64,000 bases of DNA from Gari tellinella (GCA_922989275.2 OV277866.1:30893246-30957245); one strand, 5' to 3'. Shown: positions 10,111 through 21,665, counted from the first letter of the stretch. Made by a program: numbers and translations. Notes: generated by a model from the sequence alone, not told the origin.

Positions 10111-11581
10111 CAAGAGTTGTGTCCTAGGTGGCACAGAGATGGGAATCAAGACAATCCTATGAAAACTGATCAAGTTAAAGAGCTGAAACTAGCATGGAGA
10201 GCGCCATAAAAGTGGCATTGTAAGGAATTCAAGGGCCGTCACTCCAAAGGGCCTAGCATGAATTGGCGCCACTGGTTATCAAAACTTGGTCTCCATTTTA
10301 TGTCAACAAACATTTTCAGACAGTTTGGCGAAGATCAGATGAAAACTAATGTATTTGTGAAAAACAAATGCCCCCCAGCTAGCATCATGCAATGCAAAAG
10401 TTACAGCCAAGGTCAAGATTTTCTGGTTAAAGTTTGATCAAAAAAGGTCAAAGGTCAACGTTTAATGGTCAGAAACATTGGTATGGTTGGAAAGGTTTTG
10501 ACACAAGAAAGATAAATACCAAATATAAAAGCCCTAGGCCTACTGGTTCAAATGTTATAGACATTTAAAGATTTTTACAAAAGTAGGTCAAAGGTCATAG
10601 TCAATGTCAAAAAGGCAAAAGTATGGTTCTAAATGTCTTGACAACGGGAATACACATGCTATAAATGGTCCAGGTGCAATAAAACAAGGGTTACAGCCAA
10701 GGTTAATGTTTTGTTTCAATATTGATTAAATCGGTAAAAGGTCAATGTCAAAGTCACATGGTTAAACACATAAGTAAACTTTGAAAGGTCTTGACACAAG
10801 AAATATACACACAAAATATGAAAACCCTATGCCTATTCCAAGTGTTACAGAAATTGAAGATTTTTACAAAAGTAAAGGTCAAGGTCACAAGGTTATAAAA
10901 AAGTTGGTATGTTTGGAAAGGTCTTGACATAGGAAAGACATATGCCAGGTATAAAAGGTCCATGTGCAATAATGCAAGAGTTATAGCCAAGGTTAAGGTT
11001 TATGGTTAAGTTTCATTAAATAGGACAAAGGTTAAGGCCAAAAGGGCAAAAACAATTTGGAATGGTTGGAAAAGTATTGACACAAGAAATTTTTAAACCA
11101 AATATGAAAGCCCTATGCCTACTGTTGCGAACGTTCATTATAGACATTTAAAGATTTTTACATAAGTAGGTCAAAGGTCAATGTCAAGGTCACAAGGTCA
11201 AAATATTTGTATGGTTGGAAAGGTCTTGAAACAGGAAAGATACATGAGAAGTATAAAAGGTCCATATGCAATAATGCAATCTTGAGTTGAAACAAATGTT
11301 ATGGTTTGTTTGGTTAAAGTTTGATTAAATAGGTCAAATGTCAATGTCAAGGTGTCAAACATATTGGTATGGTTTGATACTAGAAATATACATACCAATA
11401 TGAAAGCTCTAGTCCTACTGGTTAAAATGTTATAGACATTTAATCTATTTTACAAAAGTAAGTCAAAGGTCAAAAATAATTATGGTTTCATATATTATCT
11501 TGACACAGGGAAAACACATGCCAAGTATAAAAGGCCCAGGTGCAATAATGGAAAAGTTATAGCCAAGGTTAAGGTTATTGG

Positions 11582-11613
<32 letters not shown>

Positions 11614-11690
11614 GACCGACAGACGTACGGACAAGCAGACAGGACAAAAACTATATGCCCCTGAATCGAAGATTCTCGGGGCATTGCAAA
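10111..11690. mobile_element. Tandem-repeat element with AGGTCAAAGGTCA-rich units
   Basis: Five to six diverged units of about 280 bp repeat GCCAAGGTTAAGGTTT, TAGGTCAAAGGTCAA, ATGAAAGCCCTATGCCTACT and TTATAGACATTTAAAGATTT. The right end has (CA)n at 11581-11608, GACAGACCGACAGAC and a ATGCCCCTGAATC...GATTCTCGGGGCAT hairpin. The left end (ACAAGAGTTGTGTCCTAGG) abuts the element before it. No coding potential was seen. Nothing was recognised from 11691 to 11982. Confidence 0.6.
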
Positions 11691-11982
11691 TTAGGCAACC
11701 ACTTTCTCTTAGCCAAACAGTTACTGTTCCCCACAAGTGCTGCATGAAGCAGGAATCCAAATGACGCCATTGGCATTGACGGTAATACAAAACAACATCA
11801 TGTTTTGGTGGTAAAAATATATATGGTGGAGGGACTGCCACCTATGGCTTAAAAAAGGTTAAATACTGAGCACTCATATCAAATTCTCTATGTTTACATA
11901 ATTTCTTTCTTAAATTCACGAGTGATATTAAATTATAAGGATTATTGAATATATGTATTGTGTTCATGTTTTTTAATTCTTC

Positions 11983-13152
11983 ATACCCAGCAGGCACACC
12001 AACGTTGAACTTCAACGTTGAAACAACGTACGATTTATATTTGATTTTGAAAGTTTGTTTGACGATGAACCTCAACGTTGATTCAACGTTGATAATGGTT
12101 GAAGTTTCAACGTTGAAATGACGTTGATTCAACGTCAAAACAACATTGTTTCGAGTGGGCTGTCCGTTTTTGTGTGCGTTTTTTTCTCCAGATATTGTTT
12201 TATTTTCAAATTCTGCCTTCAACTTACGTTTTAGGAGCTCTACTCTACTAATAGTAGAGTAGACAACGCATGGGCGTTGGAAGCTGTTTGATTACAGCTT
12301 ATCAAATATGGTTGCTTCATTTATTAGTACGCCGAGTATCTCTAATTAAACATTTTTACATTGAATTGGTTTGCTTTCTGGAAGGTTGTATTTTATTCAT
12401 TTTAATTGTAAACTTGAATGTAAAATTCAGTGCTTACTATTAAGAACTTAGAACTTATTTCTTTTGCATCTAAACTATGAAGGATCAAATAAATATTTAA
12501 GTTGAAGTTGTTATGATTATTTATTAAATAATAATAATTTTTACCTACGTCCATTTTCTGACAATGTTGATTCAACGTTGATTCAACGTTGATTCAACTT
12601 TGGCAGTAGATTTTTTTAAATTGAATTTATTTTTTTACGATAAATCATAGTTTACGTGATGAGACATAACCACTGCAATATAATTTATCAGATTTTTCAT
12701 TTTCAACGATTTGTTTTTTCCCACAACCATTTTCAACGTTGATTCAACGTTGGCAATAAATTCGGTACCGACCCATGGTCGTCCAAGGGTGAAAAAGGGT
12801 TGATCAACGTTGCGACGGAAAATCAACGTTGTTTCAACGTTGAAACAAGTTGTGTGCCTGCTGGGCGACCATTATCAACGTTGATTCAACGTTGTCATTA
12901 GATTTTCTAAATTGAATTTATTTTAACGATAAATCATAGTCGACGTGGTTAGACATTAAACACTGCGATATAATTAATCAGAAATTTCAATTTCAGTATT
13001 TTTTAATTTTTTATCTACGACCATTATAAACGTTGATTCAACGTTGGCAGTAAATTGGCTAGCGATGGATGGTCGTCCATGGTTGAAATCAGGTTGATCA
13101 ACGTTACGACGGAAAATCAACGTTGAAACAACGTTGTGTGCCTGCTGGGATA
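11983..13152. mobile_element. Inverted-repeat element of CAACGTTGA palindromes
   Basis: The ends are CCCAGCAGGCACAC (11986) and GTGTGCCTGCTGGG (to 13149), flanked by ATA on both sides. Close to each end are dense CAACGTTGA and GTTGATTCAACGTTG motifs. A second internal GTGTGCCTGCTGGG at 12852-12865 shows that about 290 bp at the right end are duplicated (compare TCGTCCAAGGGTGAAA and TCGTCCATGGTTGAAA). A TACTCTACTATTAG-type small hairpin lies at 12240-12265. No transposase was seen. Confidence 0.75.
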
Positions 13153-13541
13153 CCTCCATAAAATTATAAATATTCCTATTCCTTTTTAAAAATAAATTAA
13201 CAAAAACAGCTAACTATGACATAACCTTGACCTAAAATTTGATTAACATTCCTGCTAAACCCACTTAAAATCAAACTTCACTAAATACACAACAAATATT
13301 TCTCGCTTTTCAGGGGTGTTAGACCACATTTTGTTACTATAAATAGCCGTACAGTAAACCTTGTCTGGCACTGTATCCTTCCGCTCAATTTGCTTTAAAG
13401 CAAGGGAAAGGGCGGTAACTCTTACAGAGAAACCCTAAAACTTAAAATGGACCACAAACTACGTTCACAGAGAAATTTACAGTAGACTCTACACTTGTCT
13501 GTGGCTTTCGACAATTCAATGATACGATGTTTAAACTGATT
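13153..13541. other. Non-coding stretch, nothing recognised
   Basis: No element ends, repeats or plausible exons were seen in this interval. Confidence 0.4.
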
Positions 13542-13546
13542 AATGT

Positions 13547-14670
13547 CAGGGCTCGAACTTCGTTCTTGCGAACTCGCAAAATGCGAGTGGAATTTTGAAA
13601 GTGCGAGCTGAAAAATTCAGCACTTGAAAAAAATTGCGAGTGTATATTTTGATGTTCAGACATTCCAAAATGTAAGGTTAAATTGGTAAAGACGAACACA
13701 GTGTCTAACCCTTCTTTTAAATATAATTATCGCCTTTTGCCCATTCTGTTCTTTTCGTATCTCGACTATTTATAACTTCGGGAAACCCAGCACTTAACGC
13801 ATGCGCATGATTGATAGCCGGCTTCATACGTACCAACGCTAAATCAGCATCAGAAAAAGGGGAACCAGTCTATTAGTTCGTGACCACAAACTGCGAATGG
13901 TGAACTCAAATATCAACGTTTTCCAGTCGACTCGTCCTTCTAGCGTTTATAAACGGAAGGCTGACGAGACATTTAAGGAAGAACAGCCGACCACAGGCTG
14001 AAAGCTTTCCCAAACCAACTTACGAAACTCACGAAGTAAATTGTGTTTTATTGCTTTGTGCGAAAATGGGTCGAACCACGGCATCGCTAAAATCTGTCCT
14101 AAAAATGATAGAAAGAAATGAACATCTTTCTTGAACATAATATTATGGACGATAGTGAAAGCGTTTTCGAAATATAGTGTACTGTCTGCCGACTGTCTTC
14201 ACCGAAGATAAAAAAAATCATCCATAAACATCGAACTCTGAAAACATAACACGGTCCTTTCGCCCCCTTGACAAAACGACCCAGCTACAAAGTTCAGCTA
14301 TAGTCCGTATTTAATTAATCTGCAAACCTCGCTGTTTGAATGAAAATTGACTATATGGGATGGACTGCAAATAAAGACTTATTTAAAGTTAAGAATAGTA
14401 ACTGTACAGTACTGTACATACACAAAAAGACACACACTCTAGTTATTATTTTTTAAACTTTAATTACATGAGTAATCTAGCACAGAATGAGATACAGAAT
14501 GAAAGTTCAACAAAGTAATGTTTATCTGATAATTTTGATCAAAATGATGTGAACGATCAATTTGTAGATAATCTTATTGAAAAAGCAAGTTGGAACCTGG
14601 TTTTGCAAGTAGAAAATATGGGCACTTGCAAAAAAATGCAAGTGGGAAAAAATCTAAAGTTCATGCCCTG
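13547..14670 (+). mobile_element. hAT deletion derivative with 5-bp target duplication
   Basis: It begins CAGGGCTCGAACTT and ends AAAGTTCATGCCCTG (complement CAGGGCATGAACTTT), flanked by AATGT at 13542-13546 and 14671-14675. Subterminal motifs TTGCGAACTCGCAAAATGCG (left) and ACTTGCAAAAAAATGCAAGT (right) are hairpin-like repeats at each end. It keeps only a short transposase N-terminus, so it moves, if at all, by borrowed transposase. Confidence 0.75.
13897..14001 (+). pseudogene. Residual N-terminus of a hAT transposase
   Basis: ATG at 13897 opens a 34-codon frame reading MVNSNINVFQSTRPSS, then YKRKADETFKEEQP, then a TGA. A basic, serine-rich start just inside the left end is where hAT transposase genes begin. 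Downstream frames are closed by several stops, consistent with an internal deletion in a non-autonomous element. The family assignment rests on position and style rather than a catalytic motif. Confidence 0.4.
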
Positions 14671-15040
14671 AATGTGGTTGTTGTTGATTGTTTCACATGA
14701 TCGAGTTTACGAGTAAGGTCACGTTCTTACATGACGTCAATGACGTCTGTTGTTGTTATGGCTTGAAAGTAGAACTAGAACGTATAAATAAAGAAATGGT
14801 TGTTTTGATTACTTTTACTATGTAAAATCGCTTGGATTCAATGCAAACAGTTTGTATTTCTGAGTTGGGATCTAAAGTGGTACATGTTCTTTCTTAAAAC
14901 GTATGTACAAATAAATGTCAAAGCCAAGCTGAAATAGCGCGGCCTTTAAACAGCTTGTCTGCTGAGGTGAATAACAACTCTTAAACTTCTCCAAATCTTT
15001 ACTCTTTAATCACTATCTTTTTCGTGCACTCTATCTACTG
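14671..15040. other. Non-coding stretch with CRE-like motifs
   Basis: CATGACGTCAATGACGTC near 14732-14750 contains a full TGACGTCA followed by a half-matching copy. No exon or element was recognised around it. Confidence 0.35.
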
Positions 15041-15481
15041 ACTCTGCTCTCAAAACATGTTTATTGAGTCTTAAACAAAGAAGACGATTCGATATGATAG
15101 AAGTGTTTAAAATAATTCATGGAATTGATAATATCTCCATAAACACATTCTTCAGATTCGCAGATAATAGTGGAACAAGGGGGCATAGTTTAAAACTATT
15201 TAAGCCAAAATCAAAGAAATCAATTCGATTGAACTCTTTCGGCCATCGTACGATTTCCATTTGGAACAGTTTACCACAAGGCGTCTTCAGTTGTAAGTCT
15301 GTGGACTCTTTTAAGAGAAATTTAGACAAATGGTGGCATAACCAGAGCTGTGACATTACAAATATCTACTAACTAGTGAAATTCGGACCGGACACGGAGA
15401 ACCTATTACGAAGAAGATGAGAGGGATGATTAGCCGCTAGGGCTAAAGAAGTTCCCTTACTACAACAGGTACAACAGGTAA
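15040..15481 (+). mobile_element. 5'-truncated non-LTR retrotransposon tail
   Basis: The final about 105 codons of a reverse transcriptase are followed by about 85 bp of 3' UTR and a short direct repeat ending (CAACAGGTA twice near 15463-15481). Loss of everything upstream is the usual outcome of target-primed reverse transcription. No target duplication could be defined. Confidence 0.7.
15064..15372 (+). pseudogene. Reverse transcriptase C-terminus (CR1/Jockey-like)
   Basis: The frame reads LKQRRRFDMIEVFKIIHGID, then FFRFADNSGTRGHSLKL, then RTISIWNSLPQGV and SVDSFKRNLDKWW before the stop. The order R-R-x-D-(M/L)-I-E-V-(F)-K-I, T-R-G-H and W-N-S-L-P is the hallmark of the region after the thumb in CR1/L2/Jockey-type reverse transcriptases. 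It is uninterrupted for 102 codons but lacks the catalytic palm, so the initial Met is only the first available one and no active enzyme is made. Confidence 0.8.
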
Positions 15482-15674
15482 ACATCACATACATGACGTA
15501 ACGACGTGTGACGTCTTGGTGGTCGCGCCACGATGTCATTCGGCCTTACGCAATCCGGACACAGCTGTTTGTTGCTATTGGATATGGAATGTGTGATACG
15601 TGAAAAAAGTAGGTCTTTATCATTCCTTTAATTTACTCGTTTTAAGGAGAATTTTAAATCGAGAAAAATAATCA

Positions 15675-15884
15675 AGCACGGCTTTTGGTAAAGACGGAGG
15701 ATTCTATACCCTCGGTTGGTTTGTTCCTGTCGGAAACTCGCTTTTAAAGCACTGCTTTTGGTAAAGACGGGGAATTCTATACCCTTGGTTGGTCTGTTCC
15801 TGTCGGAAACTCCCTTTAGCGAGTTTCCGACAGGAACAGACCAACCAAGGGTATAGAATCCCCCGTCTTTACCAAAAGCCGTGC
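15675..15884. repeat. Direct plus inverted triplicate forming a 65-bp-arm hairpin
   Basis: Three copies of one arm (GGCTTTTGGTAAAGACGG ... TGTTCCTGTCGGAAACTC) occur: direct at 15675-15741, direct at 15749-15812 and inverted at 15819-15884. The last two form a near-perfect hairpin with a loop of about six bases. Confidence 0.85.
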
Positions 15885-15902
15885 TTGATTCTATTAATCT
15901 TA

Positions 15903-17125
15903 TACAGTATAAACTCGGAAAACCGGAGTCCCAGAAATCCGGAATCCTCGGAATACCGAACTTTCTGTCCGGTCCCGATTTTTTCCCTTCTTATTTTAAC
16001 CAAAAGTAAGTCTCAGAAAACCGGAACCTCAGAATTCCGAAAACCGAACGATTTTCTCGGCCCAAAACGTTCAGATACACATAAAATTACCTCGGAAAAC
16101 CGAACATCCACTGTATTTATCACCTCGCGTCTCAAATTTCACCATTGCGATTATCGAAAAATTATTCAACCGAGTCGACCGTCAAACACATCTGGGACAC
16201 TTAGCGTATGTGTTAAGATTGCGTAATGGGTGGGGTGTTTATTGGAGATGACACATGTATTTCACGCTTGTGACACTTGATTGCTTATTTAAATAAGGCT
16301 CCGATCTGACAATGCTACAGCAACAAAAATGCGTTCCATTTTTCGTAGTTTGTTTCGAGTACGTCGGTACACTTTACTGTTTAGAATTCAAATTTATAAA
16401 AGTTCAGTAAGGCATTCTGAAGACAGAAAGAAAGGAAATAACTCAGCTATATTTCATAATTATTGTTTGCAATTGCGTACTGAATGAGTGTGTTGTAGAA
16501 GCAAAGTCTTACTGTATAAACAGCCGCACAATTACAAAAACACCGACACTCGATTTGCACAGCAAAAATTTCCTTTAGCGACAGATTCGGAAACGTTCTT
16601 GATTATACTGAATCTACGAACTTCCATAGAATAATGTGCTGCTCGAAATGCTAATAAAGTAAACCCATCAAAAGTTAAAACAATGGCGCGTGCGGTTGTT
16701 TCGTTTTATAATAGTTGCGACAATCTAAATATTGAAGTGTTTATTCAAAACACAGATGCTTCTAACCTATGGGAATACGTTTATATCCTGTGATTTAACC
16801 CTAAATTCAGAGTATACACGAGTGCACATTATACATGTACACGGCAAAAATACGGCAAATAATTATTGAGCTATTATTGTTAAAATTGCTTTGTCGTATT
16901 GAAAGTTTATTCTCATCCTTGATCATTCTATCAAACAGTTTTGATCTTGATGAGAATTCACTGTTACGTTCATGTTATTGAGTTACTATACATAGTAGGT
17001 CAGGTCTGTGAAGATGCATCAGCCTGAATTCACTGATTCATGAAAACTCAGAAAACCGAACACCTCAGAAAACCGAACTTTTTACCTGGTCCGGAGGGTG
17101 TTCGGTTTTCCGAGGTTTTACTGTA
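15903..17125. mobile_element. TA-flanked element, CAGTAAAACCTCGG ends (pogo/Tc1-like)
   Basis: TA then CAGTATAAACTCGGAAAACC opens it; the complement of the right end is CAGTAAAACCTCGGAAAACC followed by TA. Extra copies of TCGGAAAACCGAAC occur inside near the ends (about 16015-16110, 17045-17075). About 1.2 kb long with no transposase motif, so non-autonomous. TA duplication and CAGT start fit Tc1/mariner/pogo. Confidence 0.75.
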
Positions 17126-17424
17126 TAACAAACGTATCAATTATAACACTGAGCAAATTAATTTAAAATCGCAAACATAGATATTATTAAAAATACAGAT
17201 CAAATTCAAAGGAAACCGCTTTCCAAACAGTGCTCCAGAAAATTTGTTTCATGATTTGTTATGATTTTACGTGGCTTTTAACATTATTTCAGTCATATCG
17301 CGACGTCCAGTTAATTACAGGTGGAGAAAGACCCTGGGCAGATGCCCTTAACTCTTTGAACCCTGGTCCCGCATATAGGCGTGCTTTTCAAACAGTGTAC
17401 ATGTGAATAGTACACTTGTCCTAT

Positions 17425-17490
17425 GCAAACAGTGAAGACCCTGATCAGAGGGCTCCTTTCGGAGCTCCGATCAGGGTCTTCACTGTTTGT
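17425..17490. repeat. B-type hairpin, GAAGACC version
   Basis: GCAAACAGTGAAGACCCTGA pairs with TCAGGGTCTTCACTGTTTGT; the inner stem is GAGGGCTCC/GGAGCTCCG. The inner stem differs entirely from the CGCCG version while keeping pairing. Confidence 0.8.
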
Positions 17491-17520
17491 CACAATGCCA
17501 AACATTAAAAAAACAAAACC

Positions 17521-18054
17521 TTAAAGAGGCTCGCAACCGGATCAAGCATTCAAAATAGTAATTTGTAAATATATGTCAAATGCTTATATAAATGGGTAAA
17601 ATTTAGTTTAGGATAATAAATTCTGTTAAAAAATGCATTTCCAAAAAAAAAAAAAGAAGTGGCTCTGGTGGGATTCGAACCCGTGACCATCCATGCGGAG
17701 ACAAAAATGAAAAATGAGGCATCACCTTTACGCCCTCGGCTACGGACGCTCTCTATATATATGGTAGCGAATTAACGTACTTCAATGATAGCTATTAATA
17801 GAACATTATTCGGCTCGGGTTTATGTCTGACCCCGTGTAGAGAAGCAACAACAACAACTATACCGTTAGCTAACGCTATGGAAAAACGATGGAAAATATC
17901 TAAAAAACTAAGATTCGGTGACGATTCTTGAGACGTTTTTTGGACTGATCATATTTTTTTAATGTTAAAAGCCAAATAATGCCACAAATTTGCTTTTATT
18001 TGAGTATTTTATTTTATTTTGACAAGAACACCATCCGGTTGCGAGTCCCTTTAA
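17521..18054. mobile_element. TTAA element with (C)TCGCAACCGGAT ends carrying a tRNA-like unit
   Basis: The left end reads AGAGGCTCGCAACCGGAT and the complement of the right end AGGGACTCGCAACCGGAT. TTAA lies at 17521-17524 and 18051-18054. The related F copy at 37186 shows the uninterrupted site as CCTTAAAAG, so this insertion is clean. The interior carries a tRNA-like sequence on the minus strand. Confidence 0.75.
17656..17752 (-). tRNA. tRNA-like Pol III unit (pseudogene or SINE head)
   Basis: On the minus strand, GTAGCCGAGGGCG looks like an A box and GGGTTCGAATCCC is a perfect B box, followed after 13 bases by a T run (Pol III terminator). The two arms of the acceptor stem do not pair and the region between boxes is long and AT-rich, so this is not a functional tRNA. 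Isotype cannot be assigned. Confidence 0.5.
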
Positions 18055-18126
18055 AAGTCAGAAATGGACTAGACTAAGATGGAAACTGGAATTGTCCATT
18101 TAAAGTTTCAGGGAGGAAAGGGTTAA

Positions 18127-19635
18127 TGCGCTGTTTTAGTGTTTATGCTCCAGAAAAGACAAAAATTTAAAAGCTTTGTCTTAACCCATATCAAACCTTC
18201 CAAATTCTTCTAGCTGATTCTATTAGGCAGTTATGATTAGTAGAGACATGAGGGTTGGAGAATTTTATTCATAATGAACACTCAGGACTGAGGTAGGTTT
18301 AGGTCTAGATGACGGATCAATAGAGGAAAATTTGCAGACAAAAAAGATTGAAAAATGGAGTTGAAACAGCGGTGCATTTTTCTACATCGTTAAACATAGA
18401 AATAAGATGATGACAGCTAATAATATACCAAATATATTGAACAAAAAAGAAAACTGGACAATAATGAAATAACTTACCAGTTGTCTCATCTCTGCTATGG
18501 CTATTAATGACGAATTTCATGACTGACACTCAGGCCTGTTTAGTGTTTACCTCCTCAGCTTTCTGCAAAATTCTAGCCGCAGAAACAATTGCAAGCCAGC
18601 GATTGGTTAAATTTAGGTCAGGGTGTGGTCATGTCACTAGGTCTATATCAATATTATAATTGTTATTTTTAATAAGACCATATTCGTTTCAATTAAAAGT
18701 TCGAAAAAAAATCGAAAAATGATAAAAATAAAGGATAATTGAAAAGGCTAAACTTTGGGTCAGGTTGAACAGCTGTTGGTCTATTTATAGTATCAAGGTA
18801 GACATAACTTACTTTCGCTTTGATAATAACGATTATTTATTTCACTGATCTATTTTCGGAAGTCTATGGAATTTCTTTTTTGAAATGGGACTTTTTCATA
18901 AGTTTATAATAAAATGCACAAATGGTTACAACGATAATAGATTCAAAATAGGGGAGCATTATAATTTTTTAAATGCATGTGTACCGCAAAACTGTTAGGA
19001 ATAGAGTAAAAAGCGGACACTAAAAGGCTGACACGTGCTGTACTACATGTAAAATTATATATCGACGGGTATTATAGATTCCACGGTTCGCTTACAAAGG
19101 CAGTGAAGTTAAGATACATACAGAATACATGCCGGCAAACAAATTAAATTTGTTTTATTTTTACATAAAATCTGTAAGCAAATTTAACTTAATTAAAAAT
19201 GGAAATGGATATTCAGAATTAGCATTTTTCTGATAGGTGCGTTTATTAAATATCACATTAAAGCAATTTCAGCACAGCTAAAAAAATTACATAAACACAG
19301 ATCGCTTAAAATTATTAAAACAAAGAGGGTTTATTAACCATTGGTGTTGCAGTTGGATGTCACATCACGGACCTGCGTCTTGCATCATCGTTCTGAAACA
19401 CTCAATAGCAATAATTTAAGACTTTATATCACAGTAAGGTTGTTTCAATAAAATTTGTATGAAAATGGTATTACCAGCCTGTAAGTCAAGATCTTGCTGG
19501 TAACAGAGTATAGTTTCATAAGCAAAAAGAAAATATAAACAGTTTGATTTACCCCTATATTGCTGGATTATTGGAAAAAATGAACGACAATTTAACAAGT
19601 GTCTCCAAAGGAATTTAATCTAGAGGCACTGACAT
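18127..19635. other. Non-coding stretch, nothing recognised
   Basis: AT-rich sequence with no element ends or plausible exons. Short echoes (GAACACTCAGGACTGAGG and GACACTCAGGCCTG) 250 bp apart may be a decayed repeat. Confidence 0.35.
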
Positions 19636-19710
19636 TTATAGCAAACTGCATAGTCACTGATCTGAGGGCTCCTTCAGAAGCCCACTGATCTGGGTCTACA
19701 TTGTTTGCAT
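19636..19710. repeat. B-type hairpin, diverged
   Basis: Left arm CAAACTGCATAGTCACTGAT, right arm ATCTGGGTCTACATTGTTTG, inner stem GAGGGCTCC/AGAAGCCC. Two half-arms of the same motif occur at 19830-19856 and 19928-19960. Confidence 0.55.
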
Positions 19711-19960
19711 GGGTGTAAATCTCGTCTCCAGCACTGTAGGGGTTAAAAGCACACAAAAGCAGATATAGCACATACATGCATAATATGACAAGCCACAGTA
19801 GTCACATACCAGGCACAATAGACATCCTTCTGATCTGGGATCCACACTGTTTGCAGAAAAACAACAATAACATATTATTTATGTCGTGTTACAAACAGTT
19901 TTGGGCCACTTAAGACGCTGAGTAACACTGCGTATCAACAGACTCTGCACTGTTTGCTGT

Positions 19961-20575
19961 TATAGTGCAAGAGTGCTAGCCAAGGTTAAGGTTTTGGTTA
20001 AAGTTTTATTGAAGAAACATTGGTATGGTTGCTGGTCCAAATGCTATTCTAGTAGGCATTTAAACATTTTTATAAAAGTAGGTTCAAGTTCAAGGCCACG
20101 AAGTCAAAATGTTGGCATCGTCGTAAAGGTCTCGAAAAAAGGAAGACACGTGCCAAATGTTAAAGGACTTAAAATTGTTTATAAGAGCAAGAGTAACCAA
20201 TGTTAAGGTTTTTTGTTAAAATTTAATTAAATAGGTCAAAGGCCAAGGTCAATGTTACATGGTGGAAAAAAATGAAATACATGTAGTTGGAAAGGTCTTA
20301 ACACAAGAAAGGTACGTACCAAATATGGAAGCCCTATGTTTACTGGTTCAAATGTTATAGGCATTTAACGGTTTTTACAAAAGCAGGTCAAAGGTCAAAG
20401 TCAAGAACACAAGGGCACAAATGTTGACATGACTGGAAATATCGTGATACGAACAAGACACAGACCACATATGAAAGCCATGTGTGAAGAAGTTCAAAAG
20501 TTATAGGCAAGGTTAAGGTTTTGCAGACAGACGGACACACAGACGGAGTGAGTGCATTTACTTGTATTCTGACCC
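19961..20575. mobile_element. Tandem-repeat element, same family as 10111-11690
   Basis: GCCAAGGTTAAGGTTTTGGT, AATGTTATAGGCATTTAA and CAAAAGCAGGTCAAAGGTCA recur in about two diverged units, ending in GCAGACAGACGGACACACAG simple sequence. Left end not defined. Confidence 0.5.
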
Positions 20576-20591
20576 CTAAAAGCTAGTTAGA

Positions 20592-21150
20592 AAGAGAGGT
20601 GAGACAGTCTCTGCTTGGATACCAAGTCAGAGGCGTCTTCGATCTCAGAGGGCGGGTTGTTCCAGTGATATTGTCTTAAGGAAGTATGAGTTCTTGACGT
20701 AAGAGGTAGATGTAGCTGGCTGGCGGATTTTTATCTGGAATGAGCGGATCTGGTCTGTCCCTGTGTTGGGTTGAGGTACTCTTTAGCCTGAAATTCCGGA
20801 ATGTCCACACGATCGTTGGTTATCTTGTACATTAGGGACAGCTGGGCTTTGGACCATCGGGACTCAAATGTCTCCCATCCCAGGTGGTTGAGCATTGAGA
20901 AGACGCTGCTAGTGTTTTGATGTATGTTGGTCACATAGCTGGTAGCACTTTTCTGTACCATCTACAATTTGTGGATTTGGTCCTTGGCGTATGGAATGCG
21001 GTATTACAGGTTGAGCCGCATGAGAGTTTTGTATGGCTATGATGCTGTACTCTTGACATCTTCACTTCTGATGCGCAGGTTGCGAGGAAGAAAGAGAAGT
21101 GTGATACTACCCTTCTTTACCGTCTGATCAATATGGTGGTTTCATGAAAG
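20592..21150 (-). pseudogene. Non-LTR reverse transcriptase C-terminus, decayed
   Basis: On the minus strand the frames read DQTVKKGS, LFLPRNLRIRSEDVKSTA, PYKTLMRLNL, YRIPYAKDQIHKL and then an open stretch (20731-20961) with SATSYVTNIHQNTSSVFSML, LGWETFESRW and LMYKITNDRVDIP. After a stop and frameshifts it resumes as NSYFLKTISL and WNNPPSEIEDASDL. This is the region downstream of the palm in Jockey/CR1-type reverse transcriptases (LGW(E/P)TLE, LMYKI, WNNLP). At least three stops and two frameshifts make it a pseudogene. Confidence 0.7.
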
Positions 21151-21394
21151 AGTCTGTTACAAGTTTACTAAGAGGTAGTTTGTAGTAGCTTCTGTGTGAA
21201 GTGTAATGTCCTTTAAGGACAGATGGCTTCTACTTCCTGTGTACCCGAAAGATGCTACATTTTCTGTATGGAATGTCATTTCCCAGGTCCCAACGCTTCT
21301 AGCCTGTTTAGGTCACTTTGCAAAGACTGAGAGTCTTGTTCAGCAAGGATTTTCCTGTTTACCACACATGGTAAGTGTCTCCTACTGTTACATG

Positions 21395-21665
21395 TTGTTA
21401 AAAACTAGGATGGAGGTCCTTAAATTGGAGCAGCGTCGTTCAGAAGCTAGACGTTGTCTCTTTTACAAGATTGTTCATGTGTTAGTGACGGTCCCAAACC
21501 CAGCTTATATACATAGAAACACTCGTCTATGAAGACTCTGTCACTCTATGAGTTTCAGACAGGTTCATACTGGAGCAGACTATTATTTATAACATTACTC
21601 TTTGTATCCTCTTACAGTGTTAAAGTGGAATGCTCTTCCTGTAGAAATCCTGCCGAATGAGAGCA
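21395..21665 (+). pseudogene. Non-LTR reverse transcriptase C-terminus, decayed
   Basis: Pieces in order: LEQRRSEARRCLFYKIVHVL, VPNPAYIHRNTRL, then after a stop HSMSFRQVHTGADYY, and after another stop LYPLTVLKWNALPVEILPNE. The R-R-x-x-A-R-x-x-L-(L/F)-Y-K-I-V-H and W-N-A-L-P signatures are typical of Jockey/CR1-like enzymes just before the end of ORF2. It is on the opposite strand to the fragment at 20592-21150 and differs from it in sequence, so it is a separate insertion. The 5' limit may lie further upstream. Confidence 0.65.

Larger units (their letters stand above)
17348..18126. mobile_element. Family F MITE (TTAA) split by another TTAA element
   Basis: TTAACTCTTTGAACCCTGGT opens it and GGGAGGAAAGGGTTAA closes it. 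A B-type hairpin sits inside at 17425-17490. A second element (17521-18054) interrupts it; without that insert the copy would be about 248 bp, matching the copy at 37186-37433 read on the opposite strand. Confidence 0.75.

Noticed and set aside
11842..12222. 126-codon minus-strand frame
   Set aside because: Made by CAACGTTGA repeats read in frame (NVESTL and similar); a repeat artefact.
15789..16226. 145-codon open frame
   Set aside because: It runs through the inverted-triplicate arm and the TCGGAAAACCGAA repeats of the TA element; composition is repeat-driven.
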